From Filosporella fistucella (taxonomy: Eukaryota > Ascomycota > Leotiomycetes > Helotiales): a stretch of DNA of 64,000 nt. The notes under the pieces are model-generated. The model ran no database searches. It saw only the letters and a list, made by a program, of their open reading frames with translations, and was not told the origin of the DNA. Position numbers and translations under genes: made by a program. This document shows, piece by piece, positions 11,966-24,943 of this stretch (positions are counted from its first letter, which is position 1; every line of letters begins with the position of its first letter). The stretch lies in assembly GCA_030077755.1 (NCBI GenBank), contig JAQJZZ010000013.1, positions 124,001 through 188,000 on the forward strand. The letters are read 5' to 3'.

Positions 11966-12847
11966 ATGCTGTCTTTAACCATCCTCGTCCTCCTATCTTT
12001 CCTCATCATGGTGCTCACAGGGAAATTGTTTGCCGTCCACACGATTCACTCTCCCTTCATAACTTGCAAACACCGCGCCTCAACTAAAACTCAACTCCTT
12101 TTCTCAAACATCCCTCGCTACTGCTTCAAAGAAAATACAACAGCAAAGCGGCCTCCCCGAAACAACCTTCTCACTCTCGACTTCACACCCTCAGAAGGCT
12201 TCACAATCACCCTCCCAGTCGGCAGCCAATGGCAGAGCGTTCTACATACCCATCTAACAGACCGCATATGCATCGAACCCGAAGTTCCATCCGGGAAGTG
12301 GTATCTCGGCGACGGAGTCTGGGAGCGCCCTGGCAAAGGACCATGTGAATACGTAGGCAAATTCTACGATTTTGGAAGGAAATATGGGGCGGAAGATGAG
12401 GAGGGAACTGTGTTGATAAGGGGGAATGAGATGGTGAGACAAGTGAAACATGTTCTTGCTAGTGCGTTGCAGGATGCTGAGGTGTATATCTATCTCTGCA
12501 GTACTCCCTTCTGGGTTTGGGGATTATATAACCTATTCTCTCACCTAGGGGAAAAAAGGAAAGAATGGTTTGTGCAAAGGGTGGTGTGGATGCAACTCCG
12601 CACTATTTTTTATGAAAATGATATCTGGGAACATCATGGGACGTGTGAGATTTGGCGGTGGACGTATTGGCTTATACAGCCGGAATGGGTTTGGCAGTGG
12701 AATAAATGGACGAGGATCTTGACTTCTCAGCAGGCTACGAAGGGGTATTGGCATGTTGGGGGCTGGATAGGGATGGAGGGGTGGTATGAGGAGTATGAAC
12801 TTGAGATTGAGGGGGTAAAGTGGGAGAGGAAGGCTAAGAAGGAATAA
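11966..12847 (+). CDS. Trp-rich membrane-anchored protein of unknown function
   Basis: I do not recognise this 293-residue single-exon protein. The ATG at 11966 is preferred to an upstream in-frame ATG at 11909 because it starts directly with a hydrophobic anchor (about residues 2-20, LSLTILVLLSFLIMVL). Next come a short basic stretch (residues 34-63), a segment with WQSVLHTHLTDRICIEPE and GDGVWERPGKGPCEYVG, and a C-terminal half unusually rich in tryptophan (I count 19 Trp in all), for example EIWRWTYWLIQPEWVWQWNKW split over short intervals. A single membrane segment with the bulk of the chain on one side is likely. Low ORF complexity is not a concern, as the frame is long and uses ordinary codons. 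Confidence 0.6.
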   Translation: MLSLTILVLLSFLIMVLTGKLFAVHTIHSPFITCKHRASTKTQLLFSNIPRYCFKENTTAKRPPRNNLLTLDFTPSEGFTITLPVGSQWQSVLHTHLTDRICIEPEVPSGKWYLGDGVWERPGKGPCEYVGKFYDFGRKYGAEDEEGTVLIRGNEMVRQVKHVLASALQDAEVYIYLCSTPFWVWGLYNLFSHLGEKRKEWFVQRVVWMQLRTIFYENDIWEHHGTCEIWRWTYWLIQPEWVWQWNKWTRILTSQQATKGYWHVGGWIGMEGWYEEYELEIEGVKWERKAKKE

Positions 12848-15800
12848 AGGGGATTTATTAAAGGTTTTTAGTGGTGATAGACTTGCTATTGGGCGTCACA
12901 ATGGGAGTGATAACATGCGAAAGATGTGTAACAAGGTTCGATTCTTCATTCACTGTTACCCTCTATCAAACTGTGATCATTTCCCCTCTACTTAATATTC
13001 CCCATCTCCTCACTTGATCACTCCCCGTTCCTCATTATCTGCCTCTCTCTACATCCCTCTCTCAGAGTGAATAATCCCTATCGTCATCCTCGTAGTAATC
13101 ATAAGACTCACTATCATCCCCTCCATAATCTCGTTCATCCTCTTCATTCTCGCCATTCTGCTTTTATAGCTTCCTTCCGTGGGAGACATGATTCAAATTC
13201 ACTCAGATGCTCAGAAAGTAGGTTCTCATATGATTCTCCTAGGGTGTTGTGTGAACTTTCATATCGATGAATCTCTAGGAAGGAAACAGTTAATCATTAG
13301 ACATGAATATGAGCTTCGCTAACATTTTGACACTTTTTTGCTATTCACCTGTCAAAATATTCTATTGTCAGGAACTGGAGAGGTTGCCATCTAAAACGGT
13401 TCAATTCACTACGGCATATGCTGCATAGCTTTCATGAACAATCGATATCCGTTATTGCTTTAGATTAAGAAACCATGACAGGAGGACAGGCGAAAGTGCG
13501 CCGAAAGGTAAAACATTGAACAACAAGTCATATGAATCACATTCTCCAGAGCGGGCTAAACAATAAGTAGCTGGCAGCCTGGCGAATACACTGTATCATG
13601 TGTTCATCACGACAGCCGAACTTCGACGACAGTCAAAACATAAGAAGAAAGCGATGATCTGACAAATCGTATCTGGAGATAGAAGATGATATATGGAAGA
13701 ATACCTTGTATCCTGCTCCAACATGAGGGCACCATACGATAACGTGAGACAGACTGGTGGCCAGCCGCCCACATGTTTCATAGCAATACTCCTCTTCCTA
13801 GATGTGGTTTTATAAAGGAGTGGTAGATGTGCGTTTTATGGACAAAAATTCTCAGAATTCTGGGGACAGCGAAACATCTAGTAGCCGAAAACATAATATC
13901 TTTTAGAACGACCGATGAGAAATGAGGAATGGATATATTGGGTGTAATGCGAATGATTGAAACGAACTGGGCATTGAAAGGGAAAGTGTACTTGGAATAG
14001 TCGACGGGCAGGAACGAAGAGAAGTATGATGAACAAGCCTATTATGATATATAAGAGGAAAAGAGACCCGCATTCGAGTACAGTATATGCAAATGAATTA
14101 CTGGAGGGGATTGGGAGACTAGAAGGCGGTAGCGATAAGCATCAAAAGAAATTATGTTTCTACCTACTCCCAATACCAGGATAGAGGCCGGACAAGATTC
14201 GATTACATTTCTTACAGGAAGATCTACCTGCTCAACTTCCAGATGAGGAGGCGGGGAGAGATGGGACACTGGAGTTGTAAGAATAGTCCCGGAAAAGGAA
14301 TAGACTAAATATGGAAATGAAACAAGTGCTTCCGTCCTGGTGGAATGAGGAGGATCGCAGCGCGATGAACAATTAAGGAGCAAAAATAGCACTATGTGAA
14401 GTCTGTTCAAGGATTGAGCGAGAATGTTCAGATCTGATATTGTAGCAGAAAAGATGATTCAAAATATAAGTTGATGAACTTTAATTAAAGTACGCGCTGG
14501 GAAAGTTATTGAAACGAAGAACATTAATGAAACCAAATGAGGGACATTGACGAACGGGCATTCTCCAACTTCGCAGAAAATCAAAGGGAAGGCGAAGCTC
14601 AATGCCATGTATGACTTGCATAAGAACTACCCGCAGTTGCCCCATATGGACAATATATGTATATCACTGCAAGTTATGACTCTGTCAACAATCAATTTCG
14701 CCACATGAGGTAACAATCAGACCATCTTGCCGCCATCATTTCATATTCACGGTGAAAAGATATCGAAAACCAACTAATTGGTAGCCTTGCTGCCGATCTA
14801 TTTCGTATTCTTTTCCGCCTTGCTGAAGCTTGCTATTTCAATCGCGAATATCTTCTCCGAGTACCCCACTTCCCCTATTCCTAGACAAATTTCCATTTTG
14901 TCGTCCTCACCTGGCGAACGCCGTATCCATGAGGCATTAGGTACAATTGGACAATGATTGAGACCCAAGCTCTAATCCATCCTTCGATCTCAATGTCTAG
15001 AATGCGATTCTGGACTCTCGATCTGGAGTTGGGCATCTGGAGTTCTTTGAACAGGATAACCCTTGCAGTGATGTGGGGATTGGGAACGAAACAGTAACGA
15101 CTCGCTGCCCAAAAAATGAGTAGCGTAACGCTTTACCGGACAACAGTGAAAATTCGGAAGGATAAGCTGGTCGGTGTGAGAAGACTAGAATGCACCTCGA
15201 AGGCATCGCATTCTGACATCGAGGGAAGACCCTGAGGGGCCGTTGAAAGGACATGTTTTACATGCGATAGAAGAGCCACGTCGTTGATGTAGAAATAATA
15301 AAGTTTGTGGTGATGTCATTGTGTCTTTGATCTTTGCTAACGATTATCCTATGAATTCTCTCAGCTACTTTGGATCATGTGAGGCTTTTGATTCTGGAAA
15401 GTCGGTACTTATCGCGATATCGTCACAGTGAATAGAGGCCGCAGTGGGCATGCCACTTCGCAAACATCCAAAACACAGCGTGCTGAAGGGTACAATAGGT
15501 AGGACGACACCGAGTACTCTAGTCTGCAAGCCAAGCCGTGTCAGACGTCGGACATGCGAAGATGCCTTCCTCGCAATGCACATGGCGGCTCTGGCGGGGC
15601 AAGGCAAAAGCAAACTGTATTGTAGTGTCGAGGCTGGCATTGTACTTGTACGCTGCCCAAGTATCAGTAACACTGCCACTGCCCCTCCTGCTTCAGGCTA
15701 TCGTACAGTAGTGGAACGGGGTAGCTGCAGCATTCAAGCCCGAAAAGCTCCCTATTGAGTCGGTAGGTAGTGTGCATTGGTAGGAGGTAACCTACTGTAG

Positions 15801-16847
15801 GCACTGCTACCGCAACGCACGTACCGCACACTCTTTAGCAGAGCTCTGGTAGCTGTAGCTTGCATAAAGAACAGGTGAAATATCGTAGTCGCGAATAATG
15901 TGATGGGCCAAGGATTGCGGAGGACCTGGAGATGGAGCGGAAACGTTCACAGCTCCCTAACATCAGATATGTGCAGCACTAGAGACGGGAATATGCGTCA
16001 GAAGTGGAATGGAGAGAGAACAATACTGCGTAGTTCTGCGTTGTACTGTACAATGAAGATTGGAAGTGATTCAAAGTATGATTCAATGATATATAATATG
16101 ATGTTATATCCGCCGTCGAATTTGTGAGGAAGAAAGAAGAACGAGCCGAATGTACTGGGGTTGAGACAAATGACGTTGGGAGGCGAGCAGAGACAAGTCA
16201 AGGACAATACACTGCACAGACAAACAGTCAAGTCCCTCCGAGCGACAAGGGCAACCCAACCGCAAAGTCTCTGCCAACTAAATCCAAATCGTTCAATCCA
16301 TGGACATCAACTCCATCACATCTGAGCGCAATCTAACCTTGGTTACTTTCTCCCGAATTCTACCTTCAACCTCTTTTTCCGACTTCACTCCCTCCTTTCT
16401 GTTCTCAACGCCGCCTCGTATTAGCTGCAAACCTCTGCTCGGCTTCGTGCGCCTCACATCATCCGCAATCCCACATTTAGCAGCGGGGTCATCTCCAGGC
16501 ATCAACTCTTCGACTCGATTGAAAGCCTCAATTTATCTGCAACAAATTCCTCCATTGGTAGCCCTATGGCCCGACAATTGACACTGCATTTGGTTTGAGG
16601 TAAGTCGTATTACCTGCATTACATACAATTGAAACAACTCGCCTTACCATCCCTTTCGAGCCCTTTCGCTAGCCATCATGATGTTTGCTGACCCATACTC
16701 GCTACAGCAAATTCTCCATCGCATTAAACCCCCCTCACGTGCGGCATTGCTTGCATTTCTTCTCGAGGCAAACCCTTGACTCTTCTTGTGTTTCTTGCGA
16801 ACACTTTCGGACCAAACGAAGACTATCGACGAACTGAGAAGAACAAA
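12848..16847. other. Gene-poor 4 kb stretch
   Basis: No confident gene. A minus-strand acidic reading frame at 13075-13290 may be a decayed or split exon (see findings). A minus-strand 122-codon frame at 14042-14410 starts with a hydrophobic stretch but has no other support. The last 500 bases are probably the long leader of the DUF8035 gene. Confidence 0.5.
16600..16707 (+). other. Candidate 5' UTR intron of the DUF8035 gene
   Basis: gtaagt at 16600 and ctacag ending at 16707 would bound a 108-base intron in the leader, about 140 bases before the ATG. The borders fit consensus, but no transcript evidence is available. Confidence 0.3.
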
Positions 16848-19757
16848 ATGGGAGACCGATACAGGTATGGCACTCGACCAAGGTCACCACCACTACACAA
16901 CCCTATGAGAGCTTCTCTCCCGATTAATCTGGCATATCCCCATGAACAACCACATCTTCATGTTGTTCCTTCCTCCCGCCGGGAGATTATCCCCGCGGCA
17001 CCTCGAAGCAGCACCAGTTCAGTCACCAACGCCGGCACTGTCACAACTACATACAAGATCAAAGCAGATCCACCAGCCAGAGGGAGCAGTGTCCGAGAAG
17101 TCAGTCGCAGTCGCAGATCAACTCTCGATAATCATAACCGACCCTCGATCGTCACAACTACTCCAAGACACAGGCCAGTAGTTCACAGTAGCGGAGGTAT
17201 CAGACCTGTCAGTCCAATCAAGAACCCATATAGGTCCAGCGAGGAGGAATATGTTGCTATCCCGGCCACCTCGCGGCATCATCATCATAAAAAAAGACAT
17301 AGCGCTACGATGGACAATGCGGATATGAACAGACTTGCGTATGAGCGCGACAGTAGCAGATTACGGGTTGCGCCAGTCAGAGAACCAACATATCAAAGTA
17401 CCAGAGCTCGACAAATTTACCCCAGCACTGTGGTTAGACATGCGGATACAGTTTCGGATGATTACGGTGATGATGGGTATGGATATACAAATCCGCAAGA
17501 TTTGGTCCGATATGACCTGGCACGGAACGAACCTACGACCCATCATCGTTCACGCAGAGACAGCTTCGAAGGTGGGAGATCAAATAGGCCCACAAGTATC
17601 AGTGGATATAATGACATTGTACCGAGAACATATGATCAACCCCGGGACCGAAGGCCGCCACCATCCACAAGAGGATTCGACAAGATTCAACCTGCAGCTA
17701 CATGGGACCAGCCACAGATACGAATGCCAGTTCCTCCTGTTGTTGGCTCCATACCACCGATGGATCCTGTACCAAGACCATCACCCTTTGATCCCATTGA
17801 GCCGCCAAGAAGAACCGGCAGCGTTAACCGGGCTCGTCCTACATCCCTTTATCATGATCGTGAACCGAGAAGAGGGCCGAGGGAAGAGTATTACGAGGTT
17901 CGCGATGACGACAGAAGGGATAGGACACGCCGTCACGATAGTTACGATGATCGTGTTGAACAGCGAGGATTTGGAATCAGGACTGAGGAACCAGATAGAC
18001 GTGGAGTGACCAGACCGGAGAGACCTGAGAGCCGCACAGCTACCCGTCCTGAAAGACCAGAAAGCCGATCAGCGCTACGACCAGAAAGACCCGAGAGGCC
18101 AGAAAGTCGTTCAGCATTAAGGGCCGACCGACCAGAGAGAATCGAGAGAGATAGGCCAGAGCGCATCGAAAGGGATAGGGCCGAGCGATATGAGAAATCA
18201 GATAGGGACGATGAAAGGACTGATAGAAAAGAGCATAGGAGTCGAGATGATGATAGGTCAGACAAAAAGGAGCACAAAGGGCGTGATGCACTTGCTACTG
18301 GTCTCAGTCTTGCTGGGGCAGCATTGGGCATCAATGCCGTCAAAAATGCCGCTCGAAGCGACAGGGAGGATCGTGACGAACGAGATGAGAGGAGGAGGGA
18401 ATATGAAGAGGAACCTCGGAGACGAAAAGACAGGGATGATAAGGACCCTGATTCTAGTGGCAGAGATACAAAGGAGAGGCGAAGCCGTGACAACGATGCT
18501 TCCCCACCTGCTCGCGATATTCCCGCGCCAGCTAGAGAGAAGGAGAAGGAACGCTCACCAGTCGATATGGGTGCTCGTAATCCAAGAGAGCGGGTTCAAG
18601 AGAGGGACAATGATCCGGATAGACGTGACAGACATAGGCAGCGCTCTGAGGCAGCATTGAGCGGAAATGCTATCGATTCTCGCTCAGATACATCGGCATC
18701 CGATGAAGCGAAGCCAAGATCCCATCGCGAACGACCAAAGCGGGAGCCTGCAGCTGCGTCGGCAGCGGCATTCAACCCAAAGGATACGATGGATCTGAAG
18801 GCACTCAAGGAAGCATTAAACTCGAAAGATGCAGCAGCACCAAAAGTTATCACGAAAGAGCCAGCCAAAGCTCCGAGAGGGTCTTCGACTAAAGATGCCC
18901 GTGAAGTAGCAGAGATTCGGAATGATCTGAATGCTGATCGCCGAGGGAGAGATCCTCTGGCACCAACCGAGAACCGACAACTTCGTGTGGTGTCGCCCCC
19001 CCGTGAGAAGGCAGACGAGAAGCCCGTCAAAGGCATTCTTCGTGCTCCCAGAGAGAAGTTCCCTGAGGATCCAGCCCCAATTCGAGAAGGTGTAGCGCCA
19101 TTGAAAGATGCAAAGAAGGATGGCATTCCACCTGATGCACGATGGACAAAGATTAGCAGAAAGCTTGTCAATCCTGAAGCTCTAGAAGCAGGAAAGGAAA
19201 GATACGAAGCTCGAGAAGATTTTGTGATTGTGCTCCGTGTCCTCTCGCGTGACGAGGTTCAGGCTTATGCTGAGATCACTCAGGGTATCAGAGGTTAGTC
19301 ATCCCGAAATTGCTACCAAAATTGTTCTAACAATATAGCCAACCGCGAAGAACTTGAAGAAATCGAAGCAGCTGATCGTCGTCGTGCCCGCCGAGAACGC
19401 CATGAACGACACAAGCGTGAGAAATCTGGTGAGATCCCTCGCAATGAGCGCTCCGAACGCCGCCGCCATCGTCGCCACCATTCTGAGCGTTCCAACTCTG
19501 AATCTGATACCACAGAGGATGATGTTTACGATGATCCAGAGAAGCCAAAGATGTTAGAGGCGCCAAAAAAGAGAGCTACGTTTGAGGAGACTATGATGAG
19601 TGGCGGATTGGGAAACACGAGTGCAGTGGATTTGAACCCTCCAATGGGCAACTTAAGAGAGACGGCGCCGGGGCAGTACACTGGATATGTTAGGAACCCG
19701 CCTCCACCGCAAAGTCTCTCTGTTTCTAGCGGCAGTGGAAGCAGGCGGGAGAGGTAG
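16848..19757 (+). CDS. Highly charged DUF8035-type protein
   Basis: A 954-residue protein from exons 16848-19293 and 19339-19757 (45-base intron, phase 1). I chose the ATG at 16848 (context aaaATGgg, MGDRYRYG) over the in-frame ATG at 16776, which adds 24 hydrophobic residues without family resemblance. Residues 1 to about 380 are rich in Arg, Ser, Pro and Tyr. Residues 390-620 are a charged, repetitive zone (RPERPESRS and RPERIERD repeats) interrupted by a short apolar patch, LATGLSLAGAALGINAV. A conserved fold near 750-820 (WTKISRKLVNPEALEAG...EDFVIVLRVLSRDEVQ) matches what I remember as DUF8035. The tail is basic, then Pro-rich. Function unknown; probably a disordered scaffold. Confidence 0.82.
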
Positions 19758-21800
<2,043 letters not shown>

Positions 21801-23235
21801 TATCAAGATAATTCTCATGATACCCTGTGGCTGTGGTTCATATATAAAAAAGGAGACATGTTTTCCCTCTGAATTCTTGTGTAACATTGGCAAAATATTC
21901 CCGAGTCGTGCAGCATAATAAGCTGCTGCATTACAACTTCAACCCTTGATTTGGACGTGTACGTTACTCATTTGTGAACTTCGACGCTTTTGATATTTGG
22001 CATCGCTATGTCTTTTCTATCTTGCAAGCCCCTCACTGCTTAATTTTCACCTTTGTCTAATTATGTCACTTGTATCCCTGGACTAAAATGCATCAATACA
22101 TCCCTAATTATCTCCAACTTCACTAAAGACATCACTATTATAATATAATATCACTATCTGTCGGTGGTAGTATTACGACACTAAAAGATCCCCACATTAT
22201 CTTTTAGCGATCTGGGATCTTTGAAACCTTTATCGCAGTCTAAGCACTATTATCTACGCCGGTCTTGGTGAGTGCTTTGAATATGGCGAATTGTGCTACC
22301 ATTGCTAGAGTAAGCTTGAGGGTTTCTCGACATATCGTGAAGGTGGAAGTAGTTCCTCGACGGAGGTGCTTGGGGTTGCCTTCAGGCCACAAAGGAGGGA
22401 TTGAACAGAGCTGAAAGAACCCATGGTGACTAGGCGTAGGCCTTTTGAATGAGAATGAGGCTCCAGCTTGTCGATGTCGATGGTTGAGAATATAGAGTGA
22501 ATTGTATCAACAGTAAGTGGAGAGGGTATTCTAGAGGATATAATAGAATAGCTATCGATGTTATGTTACTCTTCCAATATTGCGTCGGGCTGGATCGTCT
22601 ACAAGTAAGATAGAGCAAGAACTGAACATATATAAATAAACATAGCTCTTTTATATGCTCGCCCTTAATCTGGCGCTGACTTGACCTGACCTGGATAGCT
22701 TCTGTCATTTTGTTTAGAGAATTAGTATTTCTGAGGTTTTTGGTTGGTTCTGTTTTTGTCTTCTTGGGTTCAATTGTGAAGATTTAACTTCAGATTCGTG
22801 TATGCAATTGTTTTACTAAGGTTGGATATTGTAATTCCAATGTTCGAACAAAGAGGCATCCATCGGTTTCTTTTGTACAACTTCAGGCAGTATTGTTACA
22901 TTGTCAGCCAGCCTTCGTGACTATTTTCCAAGTCTATGATTTGTAGGAACAATCAATCAACCAATTTACTGATTGGTCTTCCCAACTTAGCCAAAATTCG
23001 ATGAATGCAGGCTTTGAAAGCTCGCATCGAATCACGGATAAAATGTTGGGGCGTGAGTCACATTACTCACAACAGGCTTGTTCCTGCAGCTCAAACCCCT
23101 GCAGCTCAAACCAAACACCTCTAGCTGGTTCAATATCTTGTGGTTCGCGTCTTAGTAGCAGGGTTCGCGAATTGGATCAACGATGAATATGAATCAGACC
23201 GAAATTTTATGTAGCTGCCCCGCAAGGCCCCACCA
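21801..23235. other. Intergenic up to the transposon insertion
   Basis: 1.4 kb with no gene recognised. Two near-identical tgcagctcaaacc copies lie at about 23087-23112. The region ends at the TA target of a MITE. Confidence 0.5.
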
Positions 23236-23237
23236 TA

Positions 23238-23396
23238 CAGTAGGGTGCAATAAGTTTGAACACCCCCCCTACTAGCGTAGATATTACAGGCTTTCAAAAA
23301 TGCGCAGCCTGGATACTGCAGCCCTGAAAGTGCGCATACAAAGTCACGCTAGAACGTTGGCAGGGTGACGGTGTTTAAACTTATTGCACCCTACTG
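23238..23396. mobile_element. MITE related to the adjacent Tc1-like element (159 bp)
   Basis: A 159-base element flanked by TA at 23236-23237 and 23397-23398. Its ends are inverted repeats: the first 20 bases match perfectly (cagtagggtgcaataagttt), then one mismatch and aacacc. The interior is partly self-complementary and has no coding frame. The termini closely resemble those of the neighbouring autonomous element (cagtggggtgcaacaagt), so the same or a sister transposase probably moved it. Confidence 0.85.
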
Positions 23397-23398
23397 TA

Positions 23399-23449
23399 TA
23401 GTGGGGTGCAACAAGTCTGCATCACCCCCCCCTAGCTGCCAAGGCACAC
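23399..23449 (+). repeat. Left terminal inverted repeat of the Tc1-like element
   Basis: 51 bases, beginning tagtggggtgcaacaagt, with a run of eight C and ending ggcacac. It pairs with 24655-24705. Confidence 0.92.
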
Positions 23450-23528
23450 TAACCATTTACTTCTGCTGCTTTTATAGACGGATTCTACTGAAAACAACTA
23501 TACTTTTCTATCTTTGAAGCTATTTACG

Positions 23529-24596
23529 ATGCCTCCACGTAAGGAATTGTCTCCGCAAACGCGTGCACGTATATGTGAGCTTAGCTCTATTCAATGGAGC
23601 CTACGCCGTATCCACGAAAAGCACCCCGATATCCCATATAATACGATTCGATCCGTGATCCAACGATATAAGCAAGAGACGCGAGATGGCCTCAACTTTA
23701 CTTCGAAGCCTAGATCTGGCCGGCCACACGCTCTCACGGAAGAAGACCGTGATCACGTCTACGATGTCACTAATCACACGAATCCTCATATCAAAATGCG
23801 AGACCTTTTACGTGAGGTAGGAGATAAGTGTAAGAAGCGGTGTATGCAATCGCTTCTACGAGCTATGGATCAAAAGAAGTGGTTACAAAAGAAGCGTCCA
23901 TTTATTACACCTGCACACGCGCAAGCCCGGCTCGAGTGGGCGATTCGACACCAAGCTTACACGCTTGCAAATTGGAAGAAAGTTACTTGGTCGGACGAGT
24001 GTACGGTGGAACGTGGAGTAGGACTCAAGCCTATATGGACATTTACACGTCCAAAGGATCAAGAGCGTGAAGGCGACGTACACGCGGTTCGTGCTTTAGG
24101 CAAAGGGGTGAAGAAAATGCTTTGGGCGGCATTTGGACATAATAGAAGGACTGGATTAGTCCCTCTTGATGGCGATCCCGAAGTAGCACGAGGAGGGATT
24201 ACTTCTAGAGTTATTATAGACCTCTATGAAGCTTTTCTCCCGGGTGTAATGGTCGAAGGCGGCGAGTTTATGCAAGATGGAGCAGGTGTACACCGTGGGT
24301 ATATTGTGAGGGATATCTTACGGCAAATGGAGATACGTGTGATGCAATGGCCACCTTATTCTCCTGATTTGAACCCTATTGAGAACCTATGGGCTTTAAT
24401 GAAAGCAGAGATTTACCGGCTTCATCCGGAGCTTGAATACGCTCCTGATACGGATAATACGCTCTCTGCGTTAATTCAAGCTGCCCAAGAAGCCTGGCAC
24501 GCAATAGATAATGGCCTTCTATATAGATTAGCTACTACAATGCCTCACCGCGTGGCTGCGGTGATTGCAGCAGAGGGGTGGTATATAAAATATTAG
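23529..24596 (+). CDS. Tc1-type transposase (DD34E)
   Basis: A 355-residue cut-and-paste transposase. The ATG at 23529 (MPPRKELS) is the first in frame. Residues 5-50 form a helix-turn-helix DNA-binding domain (QWSLRRIHEKHP..PYNTIRSVIQRYK), followed by a second HTH and the GRP linker (SGRPHALTEED). The catalytic triad is visible: Asp156 in WSDEC, Asp250 in MQDGAGVH and Glu285 in PDLNPIENLW. The spacing is 34 residues between the last two, the Tc1-type DD34E signature rather than the DD35D of fungal Fot1/pogo. There is no frameshift or stop, so it could be active. Confidence 0.93.
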   Translation: MPPRKELSPQTRARICELSSIQWSLRRIHEKHPDIPYNTIRSVIQRYKQETRDGLNFTSKPRSGRPHALTEEDRDHVYDVTNHTNPHIKMRDLLREVGDKCKKRCMQSLLRAMDQKKWLQKKRPFITPAHAQARLEWAIRHQAYTLANWKKVTWSDECTVERGVGLKPIWTFTRPKDQEREGDVHAVRALGKGVKKMLWAAFGHNRRTGLVPLDGDPEVARGGITSRVIIDLYEAFLPGVMVEGGEFMQDGAGVHRGYIVRDILRQMEIRVMQWPPYSPDLNPIENLWALMKAEIYRLHPELEYAPDTDNTLSALIQAAQEAWHAIDNGLLYRLATTMPHRVAAVIAAEGWYIKY

Positions 24597-24654
24597 CAAA
24601 AACCTCATTGTTTACATTTAAAAGCAGCATAAAAACATTGCCCAGGCTGGATTG

Positions 24655-24705
24655 GTGTGCCTTGGCAGCTAGGGGGGGGTGATGCAGACTTGTTGCACCC
24701 CACTG
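24655..24705 (-). repeat. Right terminal inverted repeat of the Tc1-like element
   Basis: The reverse complement matches 23399-23449 at 50 of 51 positions by eye. It is followed by the TA target duplication. Confidence 0.92.
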
Positions 24706-24943
24706 TAGGATGGAGCTGGTTCGGCGATTAGATAAAGCTTGTCTAAATCCGAGAGGGGCAAGTGGTAGGTAAAAGTCAATGACGTTTCGTGTTTATTCTT
24801 CTCCGTTTCCTTACAAACAAACCTTTTCAGGAATCTGACTGAGATAATCACCTTTCGCAACATAAATTTGAATACAAAACAGGTCAATACCCTCAATTGA
24901 TTCCGAAGAATCCAATTGACACTTTCAACCCCAGATTTTCAAA

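Larger units (their letters stand above)
23399..24705 (+). mobile_element. Complete Tc1/mariner-type DNA transposon (1307 bp)
   Basis: A full-length element between TA dinucleotides at 23397-23398 and 24706-24707. Inverted repeats of 51 bases at each end differ at only one position that I can find, the outermost base (t left, c right). It holds one intact transposase gene. The near-identity of the ends and the unbroken frame suggest recent movement. The left TA is shared with the MITE. Confidence 0.93.

Noticed and set aside
12930..12945. ggttcgattct resembling a tRNA B box
   Set aside because: No matching A box or acceptor stem could be folded around it.
14042..14410. 122-codon minus-strand frame starting with a signal-peptide-like stretch
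   Set aside because: Only a hydrophobic start supports it. No conserved motif, no Cys pattern clear enough to call a small secreted protein.
16300..16581. 93-codon frame upstream of the DUF8035 gene
   Set aside because: It sits in the likely long 5' leader, ends before a candidate UTR intron and has no motif.
17942..18493. 183-codon Ser/Leu/Arg-rich minus-strand frame
   Set aside because: It is antisense to the Arg/Glu repeats of the DUF8035 gene; the composition is the expected mirror of that repeat.
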